Part shown: in pieces, positions 47,546 through 60,100 of the stretch
Position numbering within the stretch: position 1 is the first letter of the stretch
Layout of the letters: each line of letters begins with the position of its first letter
From: Hamiltosporidium tvaerminnensis
Taxonomy: Eukaryota; Microsporidia; Dubosqiidae
DNA: 64,000 nt
Assembly: GCA_022605425.2 (NCBI GenBank)
Contig: CM061249.1
Coordinates: forward strand, 992,001 to 1,056,000
Reading direction: 5' to 3'
The notes under the pieces: model-generated
Told to the model about the DNA's origin: nothing
Database searches by the model: none
What the model saw: only the letters and a program-made list of their open reading frames with translations
Made by a program: the position numbers and the translations under genes

Positions 47546-50500
47546 TGTGATGCTTTTAAATAAATAAAATACTTATTAGCTCATTTAGCAGACATCTAGT
47601 CTATAATAAAAAGATCTTGGCGGGCCAGATGCAGAAGATCTCTGAAAAGTTGCCAAAGACCAGATAAGATGTACCACGGGTGCTAGTTTGTTGATAACGC
47701 TTAAAAATCTACTAAAACCGGGTTGTGTCAAATTAAACACAGAATTCAGAAATTTTGATCATTTCATTAGTATTTTACCAAAACTCAAAAAATACAATGT
47801 AGTGCTCGCTTTCTAATATTTCACTCGAAATCTCTTTTTTTCTGATTTTATAGCTTACATTCCTTGAGTTTTTAGATAATGCACGTATTCTTAGTTGAAA
47901 TCAATATTCCAAAATAGAGTAAAGAGCATAACTAAATTTATAACCCGTGTAAAGACTGCCCGCACATTATCATGATTACTACGTTTTTCATTTTTGAAAT
48001 TTACAAAGCAAAAACTGAAAACTGCAAAGAAAAGGCTCGAAAAAAATATTTATAATTTTATTTGATCAAGTTCACACTCAGGTGTCCAGGTTAATTATAG
48101 AAATCAACCATTAAAATTTTATGAATAATGAAATTTCTTAATGCATGACATCAGGTGATCTATAACACTAAGAAAATAACTAGAACATAGTGGATATACA
48201 ATACAAAGAATATTTAAAAAATAGAGGATAATGAAAAAATGTAAAGGAAATGCCGGAGTCTTCTTTGACATGGTTATTATTTTAGACTCTGGCAAATATT
48301 GTAAAAAATGATTTCTACGATTAAAATTGGTTTTAAAAAAATTTTGAAAGTGTGAATTTATTAGAAATTCTTTTTACTAATAATAACTTAGGCTGAGCCT
48401 CAAAATATCTATATAAGAATTATAAATTTTTTATATAGATGACATAATTGGAAATAAATCTAATTAGAAATGTTTTTAAAAACTTTAAATTTAAAAATCG
48501 ACTTGATATAGGTCATATTATTTTCAGTAGATATAAATTTGAATTTATAATGTTAAATATATGTGAGATGGTTTGGAAAATATTCAAATTATAAACTCTC
48601 GGTGTCATATGTTTATTTAAATCTCTAAAAAGATTTAATAGATTTATTATACCATCATCTCATTTTTGAGAATTATTTTCGATTTTGTTTTAGATTAAAT
48701 AAAATAACTAACTTCTCTGATATTCAAGTTCTTATTTATAACTTTATAAAATAATGGAGAGCAGAAGAATTTTATTTGAATAATTAACTGAGATAAAAAT
48801 AATTTCGATTTGATAATCATGGTATTCAATGCTTTATTATCGCATTCTTAATTTACAATAAGATATAATATATTATGGCTTTTACAAAATTAAAACTTGT
48901 CGAAAATATTTATTTCTTTATATATAGAATTTAATTTGCAGTGACATATGTCTATAACGATTTTAAAGTTTATTACGGCATAAAAGTTAAGTATGAATCA
49001 AACAAAATTTAAAATAAAATTGTAAATTTATAAATTTAAACAAAATTTAAGTAAAGATCTCGTAAAAAATGATTTATTAAAGTTATTAATAATGTGAGTC
49101 ATAGGTTTATTAATACAATAAATAGTATTATTTGCTAAATTTTTCAATATTAATAATGATTTAGAACATCCACATAGTTTTTATGGAATACAACTTATCA
49201 TATTCATATAAAATTATTGTTTAATATCAATTGGTTTGGACTATATTGTGATTTTTGATGTATGTTTATCAGTCATCGGTAGTTCTCTTCCATATGAATA
49301 TATTCTCAATGCCTAAATATCATGCCAGTCCAATCATTTTCTTTTTTCTCGTACATTTATGGTTGATTTATTAATTTCAGAGGTTTTATTTGTTCTAAAA
49401 TTTATTTTGAGGATCTATAAAGCTAATAGTTATTAAATTTTAATCTTTAAATAGGTTTCTGAAGTTTTACATTTATTATATTATGAAATTAAACTTATAA
49501 AGATTATTTTTGCCTAGTTTGTTCTTTTGTATTCCATTTTGATGATTTCTTATAATTCAATAATATGTATGGTTCTTTCCTTATTTTTTATAGTTAAATA
49601 TATCTACGATGTAACACTTTTTTTAGAATTCTTTTTGAGCTTTAAATATATTTTATTTCAAATAGAAAATCAAATTTTATCTATCCATATTCCTGACTAA
49701 ATTCCTTGATATATGTGTTGTTTTTAATTTTAAATTTTCGGATTCTGTAAGTTATCAATTTTTATTTTGTTTTTAACTTATTATTTCTCTTGGGTTGCTT
49801 CTAATTTTCTTTTAATTTCAATAAAATATTCTGTAATTTAAAACAAAGTTTTCAATTTAAAATTTTTCTTTCTTTAAACCTTCTTTTGAGGGAGGGGGGT
49901 ATTTCTTGTTTCGACAGTTTCATTTCTGTTTCTTTTTTTTTCTTTATTTTCGATATATCATAAGTAGTTATTCAAACTCGATAATATCTTTTTTTTCTGT
50001 ATTTTCGCATATTATGCTCTAAATTATATTTTTCTTGGTTTTACGATTCTAATATACTTTTTATGCTTTTTCAAAAAGTCTTCGGTTCTTAAGATCATTT
50101 TTTGATCTTAGCTTTACAACCCTATCAATCCGCTTTCATTCTGAATGACATTTGTGTAACAGAATTCTAGTGTTCCACACCACCTCCACATAATTCTCTT
50201 TCAACTTGCATTTCAGTATTATCTTCGAAGTTCCATAGCAATGAACCCCCCTCCCCAATCGTATCTTTAATTTGTTCTTATGGTATCCTGCCTATAGATG
50301 CTTTAATGCATTCGTAAAATACACTTCGATTTTTATAGCTTACTATTTCTGGTAAGATATTGCTTCTGAATTATTCATAATTTCTGGGTTTTTTCGCTCT
50401 ATAAATACTTTTTTTTCGAACAAATTTGTTTCCTGATTAGGAAAATTTATATTTTCAGAATATTCTATGATATTCTTACATTCGTTTATGGAAGAAAAAT

Positions 50501-52365
50501 CTCAAAAATTTTATAGCTTTGATTAAATTTGTTATGAATTGCATTGTTCTAGATCAAATCCACCTTTTGCCCATTAAAAGTAGTAGCAATTTTGGAAATA
50601 GAACTAGTTCTAGATAAAGCTTAATATTATAATTTATAGTAATCATTACTTCTCGAAACTAAATTTTATAATAAGAAATTTCATATTTGATATTGTATTT
50701 GCTTTATATAAAATTTGTATACTACTCAAATGCAAGATCTAAATAAAAGAGTTAAACTTTTCGATCAAAAATAATATATATAAACAATTTAAAAGTATTT
50801 TAAATAGTTTTTTTAAGAGATTTTGGAGAATTTCCGTCTGTTTAATTAAATTATATTTTTGGTGTTATTTTTTATTTATTAGAAATTCGTATAGTGTGTG
50901 CTTCAATTCCTCATAATTTAATAACGTATTGGTGAATATAGTTGAACAAAAATACTTTAAAATTTAAGTTTATTTGATGTAGTTTTTTTTGCTTATTTCA
51001 ATATGAAATTATCTTTTTTTGCAAATGTAATTTAGATTCTGGTAAGCAAAAATGTTAACGTATTATGATTAAATAAAGCTTTCACTTATAAAATTATTTT
51101 CTGATTCAAGATTAAAGTTTCAAATTGAATAATTGTAAGGTTTTTAAGCAAAAAACAAAGTAAATAATTTTTTGTAAGTATTTAAAAATTTTGCTTCAAA
51201 TTCTAATTTGCCAAAAAAACTTTAAAATTATTTGCTTTGCATTGTAACTTTTTTAAAGTTTATATTCTACCAATATAGATACATTTATAGTCAGAGTAGG
51301 TTTTGAAGCAAACAAATTTAAATACGATCTATGATTGAACTTGGTACTTATAAAACTTTAAATAATTTAGAATAAAATCGTCTTCAGATTCATTGATTTA
51401 AACGATTTCAATCTATAACCAGATAGTATTATAATTTTAACAATAAAAGCCCAAAACAAAAAAAACTTCAGAAAAAGGATTAATTGATATTTAATCCTGG
51501 AAACTTAATTTTTGATTTTGTTTGGAAAATAATATATTTTACTGGAGAAATCTATATAATAGTTAGTGTCGCTCAATTTTTTTTAGAAATAACTGACAAA
51601 GAAGTATGAACATTGTTTAAAGTGTATTTTATGATGCTTTCTATTAGATCGGCCTGTACTGGAATGTGTATGTACCTTTACAAATTTTAGTTTTTTTATA
51701 GATATATTTAATCCTGAGAAATCTTTCAAAATTAGTAAATATAGGCCTCCAAAATATTCGAAAAAATCGAGCGATCAACTTAGTTTTTGGTTGGGTAAAA
51801 TCAAATTCGAGATCTTGAAATCGCTAATGTTAAAGGATTAATGCGTTTATAAGTTACAAAATCAAAGGTTAACATCTATGTATGTCTGGTTTAGGTACTT
51901 ACAAAAATTTTGAGAAATTCATGTAAAATTAAGAATTGTGTTCGACCAATTTATTTTTGCCAATCAAATTTTGATATATAATAAAATTTTAGACCAGCTA
52001 TCCCCGTTAAAATGTATGGCTTTTGGCCTGAAATAAGTCATATTGTGTAATCCAAGTCAAAAATCATGAAAAATGTTTTGATAACAATAAATAAAAGGTT
52101 TTTCATTATAAAAACATCGCTTTTATCTCCAAAAAACGCTCGAATATATTAACACGATTTTGCAAACAAGAGTATAAAGTAATTTTTTCTGTGCTAAAAC
52201 TTAAGAAATAATAATCGTCTCGCTAAGAAAATTATTCAACGATTCTGCTATTTACTGCTAATCCGCACTTATTTTTTTTATAAATGTAAGTTTTTTATAA
52301 TTTATCAATATACCAGTTTAAATAACAATTCAGAGAATATATCTGAACCATTTTCATCATCTTCG
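47546..52365. other. Intergenic, nothing firmly recognised
   Basis: Mostly featureless AT-rich DNA. A GC-richer island at 49,880-50,290 contains GGAGGGGGG and CCCCCCTCCCC runs and a roughly 40-codon open stretch on the minus strand. I could not assign it to a family. A short GC-richer patch follows module B at 47,615-47,700. Confidence 0.5.
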
Positions 52366-52374
52366 GAACTACAG

Positions 52375-52545
52375 CTCGGCACGGGCCTTGGCTTCCCTAA
52401 GTAATGCCGCTAACCAGTCTCGTTCCAGTGAGTTCGTTTACTTTTTTGGGTTTCGTAACAAGGTGGTTTTAAATGGTGGAACATTAACCCTATGCTTAAT
52501 CCCAACTAGAAGACCAGTTCCTTTTAGTCGCCTCTTGGTAAGATA
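52375..52545 (+). repeat. Module A, left arm of an inverted pair
   Basis: Reads GGCCTTGGCTTCCCTAAG, TAATGCC, ACCAGTCTCGTTCCAGTGAG, GGGTTTCGTAACAAGG and TTCCTTTTAGTCGCCTC, collinear with the 17-kb copy. It faces another copy at 52,765-52,965, with about 220 bp of unrelated AT-rich DNA between them. Confidence 0.75.
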
Positions 52546-52764
52546 TTAATATAAAATTTTTAAAAAAAATTAAGATTAAATCTAATTGCAACCATTTTAG
52601 GATTTTTAGGCAGCCCTTATTGAATATGAAAATCACTCCTCTATATTTAAATATCTGTTGTTTTGAGATGAAGTAAGGCACATATCGGGAAAAAATATAA
52701 TTTAGTAAAAAATGGAATATAGAAGTACATAAGAAATTAAGGAGTGTATTGAAACTACCAGCTC

Positions 52765-52965
52765 AGAGTATTCCCGTTCTATCGTAAGAAGCGACTAAAA
52801 GGGACTGGTCCTCAAGGTTAGGAGTTTGGCGTTAGGATAAAAACCCATCCTTTAAAATCATCTTGTCACGAAATCAAAAACAGCAAACGAACCCACTGAA
52901 AAGAGACTGGTAGAGGGTATTACCGAGGGAGGCCAGGACTCATACAGGGCAGTGGTGCTTAAAAT
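52765..52965 (-). repeat. Module A, right arm of an inverted pair
   Basis: On the minus strand it carries GGCCTCCCTCGGTAATACC, ACCAGTCTCTTTTCAGTGGG, GATTTCGTGACAAG and GGACCAGTCCCTTTTAGTCG, matching the left arm. The two arms differ enough to look like separate insertions, but together they could fold into a long stem. Confidence 0.75.
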
Positions 52966-52969
52966 GAAT

Positions 52970-53830
52970 GAATACGAAATAACAGGGAATATAGACGCGG
53001 GTGCATTTTTGACCCGGAAATATATCAAACCATCATTAGATTGGAACTAAATAGAACACGAGATGAAGTTGAACAAATATTATACTTCTTTTTAACAATT
53101 TATAACTAAAATTTTCGTAGTGTTGATAAAAGTATTTCTGGCTATAAAATTTCCTGAAAATCTGATGTGTGCTATGAAATACCATTTTTTTCATGTGATT
53201 CTGTTCTTTATACTACATTTAAAAGTGCAATTACAAATTTCTAAATCTGTAGTAATTTTTTAGTAGGAGGTCTATAAAGTAACAAAATAATATACTTACA
53301 AACCTTATTAATCCTATATTTTCTTGAAATGAAATTCTATTTATACGAATACTAAATATTATAATCTCACGACTCGGTTATCAAAAATTAAGCTTATTAA
53401 GCATGAATCATTTTTATACCTTCTTTAAGTTATCTTATCTTATTTCGACTTTAAGTAAAGACATATTGAGTTTGAAAATTCTCAAGCCAGTAACCAAACA
53501 TATTGTGTGGATACAACATATCTGTTGTCGATAATTACTATCTTTTACTTTTCTTAAAACTTGTCTCCTAGGATACCTTCAAATTATTGATTGCAAACTA
53601 TTGAAATTTAAGATAAATATCTGATCTTTACATAAAAATTTCTTAACTCTTCGATTTAAACAAAGAAGTTGTATTAATTCATATTCCTTCATTATGATAT
53701 AATTTCTAAACCAGCCATTCTAAGATAATCAGTCTTTTATTTACAGTTTTTATTCATAATTTTCCTAGGTTTTGTTTTTTCTACAGAAATTCTTTATATT
53801 TCGGTTTAATCTAAAGATAATTAAGAAGAA
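52970..53830. other. Intergenic, nothing recognised
   Basis: AT-rich sequence between the inverted module A pair and the 19-bp repeat array. No gene was seen. Confidence 0.55.
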
Positions 53831-53831
53831 A

Positions 53832-53939
53832 CCCAAACTTATAATTAAAACCCAAACTTATAATTAAAACCCAAACTTATAATCAAAAAACAAACTTATA
53901 ATCAAAAAACAAACTTATAATCAAAGAAACAAACTTAGA
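53832..53939 (+). repeat. 19-bp tandem array
   Basis: Five full units of 19 bp, first form CCCAAACTTATAATTAAAA, plus a partial sixth. The last units drift from CCC to AAC and from ATTA to ATCA. It lies about 540 bp upstream of the Nup54-like gene. Confidence 0.9.
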
Positions 53940-54123
53940 GAGGTCTTGTCACTGTTCCGTTTTTTTTAAAGCTACGCTTAAATTTACAATACCATACCAA
54001 GTTATCATATAAAGATTTATTTCTATATTACCATTATAACTAAGAATTAACTTAATAATTAAAGGTTGTATTCACTAAGTAAATTATAATTTGCATAGAT
54101 TCTTATTTTTATTCCTATTTCTA

Positions 54124-54260
54124 TTCTTGGTTCTATTCTTATTTATTTTTCTATTTCAATTCTTGGTTCTATTCTTATTTATATTTCTATTCCTATTCTT
54201 GGTTCTATTCTTATTTATTTTCCTATTTCTATTCTTGGTTCTACCTAAATTTATTTTCTT
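54124..54260 (+). repeat. 36-bp pyrimidine-rich tandem repeats
   Basis: Three full units begin with TTCTTGGTTCTATTCTTATT at 54,124, 54,160 and 54,196, and a degenerate fourth starts at 54,232. The wider T/C-rich tract covers about 54,098-54,320. The 84-residue open frame over it (Phe/Leu/Val only) is a low-complexity by-product. Confidence 0.9.
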
Positions 54261-54468
54261 ATTTATATTCCTATTTCCATCTATATTTCGATCCTTAATT
54301 CTATCTATATTTATTTTCTTTAGCAGAATGTATTATTTATTGTAAAAATACCTATATCTTTATATTCTAATATCTTTGTACCTCCCTACAAGTATAATAA
54401 GTAAGAACCCTCTTTTGGTTTTCTTTTTTATGCATTTAAAAACCAAAAAATATGAAAAAAATGTTAAA

Positions 54469-54472
54469 CCCC
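54469..54472 (+). promoter_or_regulatory. C-run start motif before the Nup54-like gene
   Basis: CCCC ends one base before the ATG at 54,474. This very close spacing is characteristic of microsporidian genes and fixes the start codon. Confidence 0.65.
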
Positions 54473-54473
54473 A

Positions 54474-55100
54474 ATGGAAAAGACAACTATTTATCAAAAA
54501 GAAAAAGAAATATTACAACAAATAGAATCTTTAGAATCTTCATACAACGAAATGTCACCTTTATATAAATTTAAATACATTTTTTATAACATTGTTTCTC
54601 AACCTATTGAGACATGTCCTATAGATTTTCCTGTACATTTATGGGAAAGGGCTATAAAAAATGCACCTGCTTTAAATACCGTACCAGTAGTAGTTAAGGG
54701 GTATAACGGATTAGAAGAAAGAAGAAAGCGACAAATAGATGTAACAACAAAAATTAAAGAATCTTTAGAATCTTTGTGTTTAAGAACAGGTAAGTTAAAA
54801 ATGAGAACAGAAAATATAACGTGTAGACTTAAAAATGCAGGTGACAGTTATAAAAAGCTTTTTAGTAAAATTTATTGTAATATTCGTCAGAATAATACGA
54901 CTGGTTTGACAGGTGAGTTGTTTAGATTGAAGGGGTATATTAATGAGATTGGGATAAGAAATGCAAATTCTATTAATAAAGATTATAAAGAACAGGTAAT
55001 TAACACACTAGGTTCTTTTAAAAATTTGGGGGTTAAAATGTTGCAGGATTTAGAAAATGATTTAAAGGTTTTGGAATCAAAAAAAAATAATTTAATTTAG
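54474..55100 (+). CDS. Nup54/Nup57-family nucleoporin, minimal form
   Basis: The product is 208 residues. IESLESSYNEMSPLYKFKYIFYNIV (residues 17-41) and LWERAIKNAPALNTVPVVV (61-79), followed by KGYNGLEERRKRQ (80-92), match the conserved alpha/beta part of the Nup54 domain (family pattern W..A...NP....VPV...GF..L..R...Q). The rest, to about residue 203, is helical and coiled-coil-like, as expected for the part that joins the Nup62-Nup58-Nup54 central channel complex. There is no N-terminal FG-repeat region at all, although relatives carry one, so this protein could scaffold but not itself form the permeability barrier. The C-run one base before the ATG argues against a longer N-terminus. The 38-bp repeat array starts 13 bp after the stop. 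Confidence 0.8.
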   Translation: MEKTTIYQKEKEILQQIESLESSYNEMSPLYKFKYIFYNIVSQPIETCPIDFPVHLWERAIKNAPALNTVPVVVKGYNGLEERRKRQIDVTTKIKESLESLCLRTGKLKMRTENITCRLKNAGDSYKKLFSKIYCNIRQNNTTGLTGELFRLKGYINEIGIRNANSINKDYKEQVINTLGSFKNLGVKMLQDLENDLKVLESKKNNLI

Positions 55101-55112
55101 ATGTGTAGAAAT

Positions 55113-55460
55113 AAAGGGGGGTGTTAGTATATTATTATGTGATATTTATAAATAGAGGGGTTTTAAGGTATATGTTTGGTAAAGGGGTGTTAATATACTA
55201 TAAATACATTAAAATAAATAAAGGGGTGTTCAATCATGTACTATTTATTATATATTATAGGGGTGTTAATATACTATAAATATATTAAAATATATAAAAG
55301 GGTGTTCAATCATGTACTATTTATTATATATTATAGGGGTGTTAATATACTATAAATATATTAAAATATATAAAGGGGTGTTCAATCATGTACTATTTAT
55401 TATATATTATAGGGGTTTTAATATACTATAATTTAATCTATTCAAAAAAGAGGTGTTAAA
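55113..55460 (+). repeat. 38-bp GGGGTGTT array 1
   Basis: Seven core sites of the form AGGGGTGTT sit exactly 38 bp apart (55,183, 55,221, 55,259, 55,297, 55,335, 55,373, 55,411), and irregular sites occur at 55,113, about 55,154 and about 55,450. Alternate units differ (TGTTAATATACTATAAATA versus TGTTCAATCATGTACTATTT), giving a 76-bp higher-order repeat in three copies from 55,183 to 55,410. The array starts just after the Nup54-like stop codon. The same core, reversed, forms the array at 61,157. Confidence 0.95.
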
Positions 55461-57165
55461 TAAGCATTTTTTAAAAATAATATCATGTGTTATCTTAGCC
55501 CATTTTATTATTAAATGTTGAGTCTGTTTCACAATCACAAAAAAATAATTTATTTCAAATTTTAAAAACCATACATTAATTTCCAGTACTTTTTGTAATT
55601 ATAAATACAAAAATCTACTTAAATTCTTTTCCTAAGCCTTTTTCTTACATTTGTATCGTTTTCTTTTGATATTCTAAGAAATACAAATAAGCGAATCATA
55701 CAGGAAAGAAAAAAAATACAGTTTATTTGTACATAAGTAACATTATAAATGAGCTTTTGATCATTAAAATTATATAATGAAGCGATATTAGGTAAAAAAA
55801 TACTCCTTAAGGCATGTACATTTATATTCTTAAACTTATTTCATTCTTTACTAAAATAACTATTTCAGATCTTAAGAAAATTAAGGAACATTTTAATAAA
55901 CGTATATTCTTCTGTTTTGTTTGACCTTTTGTTTGCTAAAAATACATCTTTGGTAACTGAATACCTGGGATTTATTTTAGACGAATGATGATTATAATTG
56001 CATTCTTTTTCATAAAAGTCATAAATCTATCTCGAATTTCTACCGAGACGATATATAAAAAAACTTTAATTTATCCGCGTCTATTATATCAGATAGTCAA
56101 TATATTTTGCCAAAGGTTGTTTAAGATTTAAACACACATTTTTCCGATATTTTTTTTAATCAAATAACTTAAATAGAATTCTTTATTAAATTAATTTATT
56201 CTGTATTGTAGGTATTTTTACTATTATTGCTTTAAATGTTTTAACTTATGGGAGCTGTTTTTTCGACACTCTATGTTTATTTGTAGCGATGCAATATCTG
56301 TTTATTTAAATGAAATCAAATTGTATTCTCGAAAACAAAAACTTTTAGTAATATAACGAATAAAATTCTTATTGCGTTTTAAAATCTATGTTTTCTTTAT
56401 ATAAGCTTTATTCTTTCGATAATAGAAAAATAAAATTAATTGTCTTATTTCATTTATATTTTCGGTTTCAAAACCATCTAATGGTTGTCTATCTACAAAG
56501 CAATAAAAACCAATTCAAATATAATTATTTGTTACATTTTCTGCTTATTTGTGTGTAATATTGAGACTGAAAGGAAACGTTTTACACCAATAAATTGCAA
56601 AGATAATTCAAACATGCGATTATTTGTTTACTTCTTGTGCATATGAAGAAGGTATTCTCTAATATTTTTCAAGAAAGCTCCGCAGTTAATATAGTATGCA
56701 TCGGTGCACTATGAATTACTCGTAAAACTTTCGGTTCTGAATATTTTCTTGTCTAAACTTGTACAAATTTCTGATAATTTTCTAATATAACGAATGGTTT
56801 AAATGTTAAAAAAACTTTTTAACTTTAAGACGCGTAGGTGATTAGTTTATATCAACTGAAATTAAGATTATTAGTTGATTTAATCAATATCTGGGTAATA
56901 TTTAACTGTTTCTGGAATCATCAGAACGGTTTTATTTCAAAATAAACATATCTTTGCTTGCATTTTGTTATAATCAAATATTTCTAAGTTTTAAATGCTT
57001 GCAGATTTTTTTTTTGATTTTTTGTAATTCTCTTCATTCTTAGAAAAGTTTATATTCGCAAAGTCTACAAAATTTCTTCTGAAATATGTATATAACTAAA
57101 AAAAACTCAGATTAAATGGCAAAAACAGTGATAAAATAATATAAGTCACTATAAAAAGTATTTGT
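55461..57165. other. Intergenic, nothing recognised
   Basis: AT-rich sequence between array 1 and the 3' end of the decayed retrotransposon. No gene or further 38-bp core was seen. Confidence 0.55.
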
Positions 57166-57169
57166 TTGA

Positions 57170-60100
57170 TAAATTTTTTGTTGCAATATTTTTTGCCTAT
57201 TTTTTATATTTTTTGCCTATTTTTTATATTTTTTCGTTGTTCTTTTTACGTTTTTACTTTTCCTTCCAAATACGAATCTTCATCTAAATTTTTTGTCAGT
57301 TTCTATAATATGGTTACTTTTGCTTATATATTAGTAGTTTGTTTTTTGTATTTACTTGTTTAGAATCATCTTTCTTGTTCTTCGCTTTTGCAAGAAATTT
57401 ATGGTTTTTTATATTTCTCAGTTCGTCCAATAACACACAATGAAGCTCTCTCCTTACTATTTAGGCAGTTGATCTTGATTTGAGTCTTCTATGTGAATAA
57501 AAAAAATTGATTTGACTGATTTTGAGGCATTCGAGTAGAATAAATGTCTACGCCACAGACAATTTCTAATCTTTTATGATATTTTTTGTAAAACATTGTC
57601 ACTATAACTTTCTGTGTCAGATATGCGATCATTCTAACACTGTATTAATATATAAGATACCTCTACTTAGCCATGGTTTATATTTCAGTGTTTTTGGTTT
57701 TTATACTCTGTTATAAATATTGGAAATGATTCACAATTCAATGAAATGATCTTTTCTGACTTCTGTCTAAAATAAATATATCGCATGTGGTTTCTCGAAT
57801 ATTGAGAAAGGGTTTTCGATGTATTCTCATGATTCGGAAACACATGATTAAGAATTTAATAAAGCTATTGATTTCGTATATCGTTTTTTTGGCTAAAATT
57901 AAATAGATTTGAAAGATTTGGTTTGCAATAATGATTTTTTAACGTCTAACCTGGTCCTGCCGCGAATTATGTATTATTAGGCTGTTTAATGGTTTACGTT
58001 AATGGTTGCAGTATTTTATCTTTGCTTCTGTTTCTCATTATATAATTCTACTTTGGATATAGCAGATAACGGCTTCATTGCATTTACTGCTATTCTCTTT
58101 CTTTAACTTTTTTAGAGAATATTAACCCACAAAGCCCATTTTTTTGCATCACATAATTTTGAAAAAGGTTTTTTTATATTGTTTTGCGTGTATTAGTTGC
58201 AGTTTTAACAAATTAAAAGTTCTTTTTGGTAAATCTTTTTGGTTTACTTTTTATTTTTAGGATAATTTAGACGGGACAAGACAAGTTTTTTATAATTAAT
58301 GCTTTATAAAGTTATTAAAAACAATCATGACCCATAGTTTCGTTTCAAAACGATCTTTTGGTTACAGAAGATTGACAACAATTTACAAACTCAAATTTAA
58401 AGGCTTGCTCTAAGCTCTCTTTAATAAAAGAACAAGGTTCTTAAGATTCTGCTCTAAAACGTATCGTATATTTCTACAATATTACATGCAGTGCATCATT
58501 TAATTAAAAGAAACCGGATTCAGTGTGTGTATGTCAGTTTAATAGGCAACCAACGATATTAAATGTAAATATTTGCATTAAAAATGTTTCTTGCATTTAT
58601 TTTTGTGCGTTAAATTGCCATTTCTTACTATTAGTTTGTTTGCACTTATGTATATTAGCAGCTTGTATTAGCACTTCTGTTTATCTTCTATCACTTACAG
58701 ATGTTTTTAGCACTAACGATTTCTTGAATGTAGCAGAATTATAGAAAATTTTATGATTTGTGATTGTGTTCTTCAATTATCTCAAAATCAATAATCTTTA
58801 TAGAATTCTTATACACATGTACCATAGATCTCAATGTTATGTTTTTCATTGCAATTATCTTTATATCATTAAAGAACATGAAATATTGCCAGTCGATAAA
58901 CAGCATTTGCATTTAAATTGTATTAGTATATTTCGGGTTAGTTTCAGCTCCATAGAATAATTACTATGAAAAAAGAAAAAGAGGCATGGTATTATATTTA
59001 AATATATCTCCATTAGAATATTTGTTAAAAAAATTGTAAAGCCATATTAAAAAACACATTATTTTTAAAATAATGCATCAAACATATTTACGATTTATTG
59101 GTATTATTTAGATTTTAAAAGCATGGAATTAATTAGGCGAGGTTTTTCGACCATAATGATCAAATCTCATACAAGTTTCTTTAAGATTGTTTCCATATTC
59201 TTTGTAAAGAGTAAAGCTATCGTTAAAGTCTTTTATACGGGTTTTGTACATCACTAAAATTTATAATGGAAAATCCGAAAGTAAATTTTTTTCTTACAAG
59301 AAGCTGATCGGTCTCTGTAGTTAGAATTTTCAACTTTAAAATGACATTTTTTGGCCTTGATTCGGAATTTTTCTGACAGTATTCATGTTTTCTTTTAGAG
59401 CAGCCAGCGATAAAAGAATTTTACCGAAGATGTTTTTTTTATATGCATTTCCATGCCAAAATGATAATTAAACGAGCTGTACTTTTCCGAAATAGAAATT
59501 CTGAATGGCTTTAGTTTCTGCGATTTCTAGTCTAAAAGCCAATCTATAATCCTATATATTAAATATGTTTGAAGTATCTGTATTCTAACTGCTACAAATT
59601 GAATTTATATCTGATAATTAATGACTTTTTCTTCATTTTTATTACATACTGTAGACTAAAAACTTAAACTTTATGATGACAAACCCTATTCCCAGATTAA
59701 GCAAACAAAATTGCTTCCTGAACAGCCTAAAAACAAGATTATCTTTTTGATTAACTTATAGTTTCGAAGAAAATCCTTGTGCTCTTTCGACATTTAAAAA
59801 TCAGTCTTCTTAAGTATCCCAATAGAAAATTTATGTTGCCCGCTTAGTTTTAATTCAATAATTACACGATCTTCATGCGGCTTTATGCCTTTGAAGCAGA
59901 GAAGTTTTCTTTCTTCAAGCCGTCTCGATAAAATCTTTAGTGCGGTTTTACTTTTATTTTAGGGCTTATGATATATCTCGTGGCGAATCTGTGTTGCCTT
60001 TGTGTGTTTCCTCGTGATTACATACCATCTCGCGTGAATAATGCCTATCGCGTCATTCATCTTTATTGAGACAGGTGCTCTAGAAAATTCATTACATATT

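Noticed and set aside
54091-54345. 84-residue Phe/Leu/Val open frame
   Set aside because: It is a translation of the pyrimidine-rich tandem repeat, with no C-run motif and no domain.
55183-55436. CRISPR-like appearance of the 38-bp array (repeats of constant length)
   Set aside because: The whole 38-bp unit is repeated with alternating forms, there are no unique spacers, no cas genes are present, and the genes around it are eukaryotic.
57166-57363. 65-residue plus-strand hydrophobic frame
   Set aside because: It lies antisense over the 3' end of the decayed retrotransposon copy 3.
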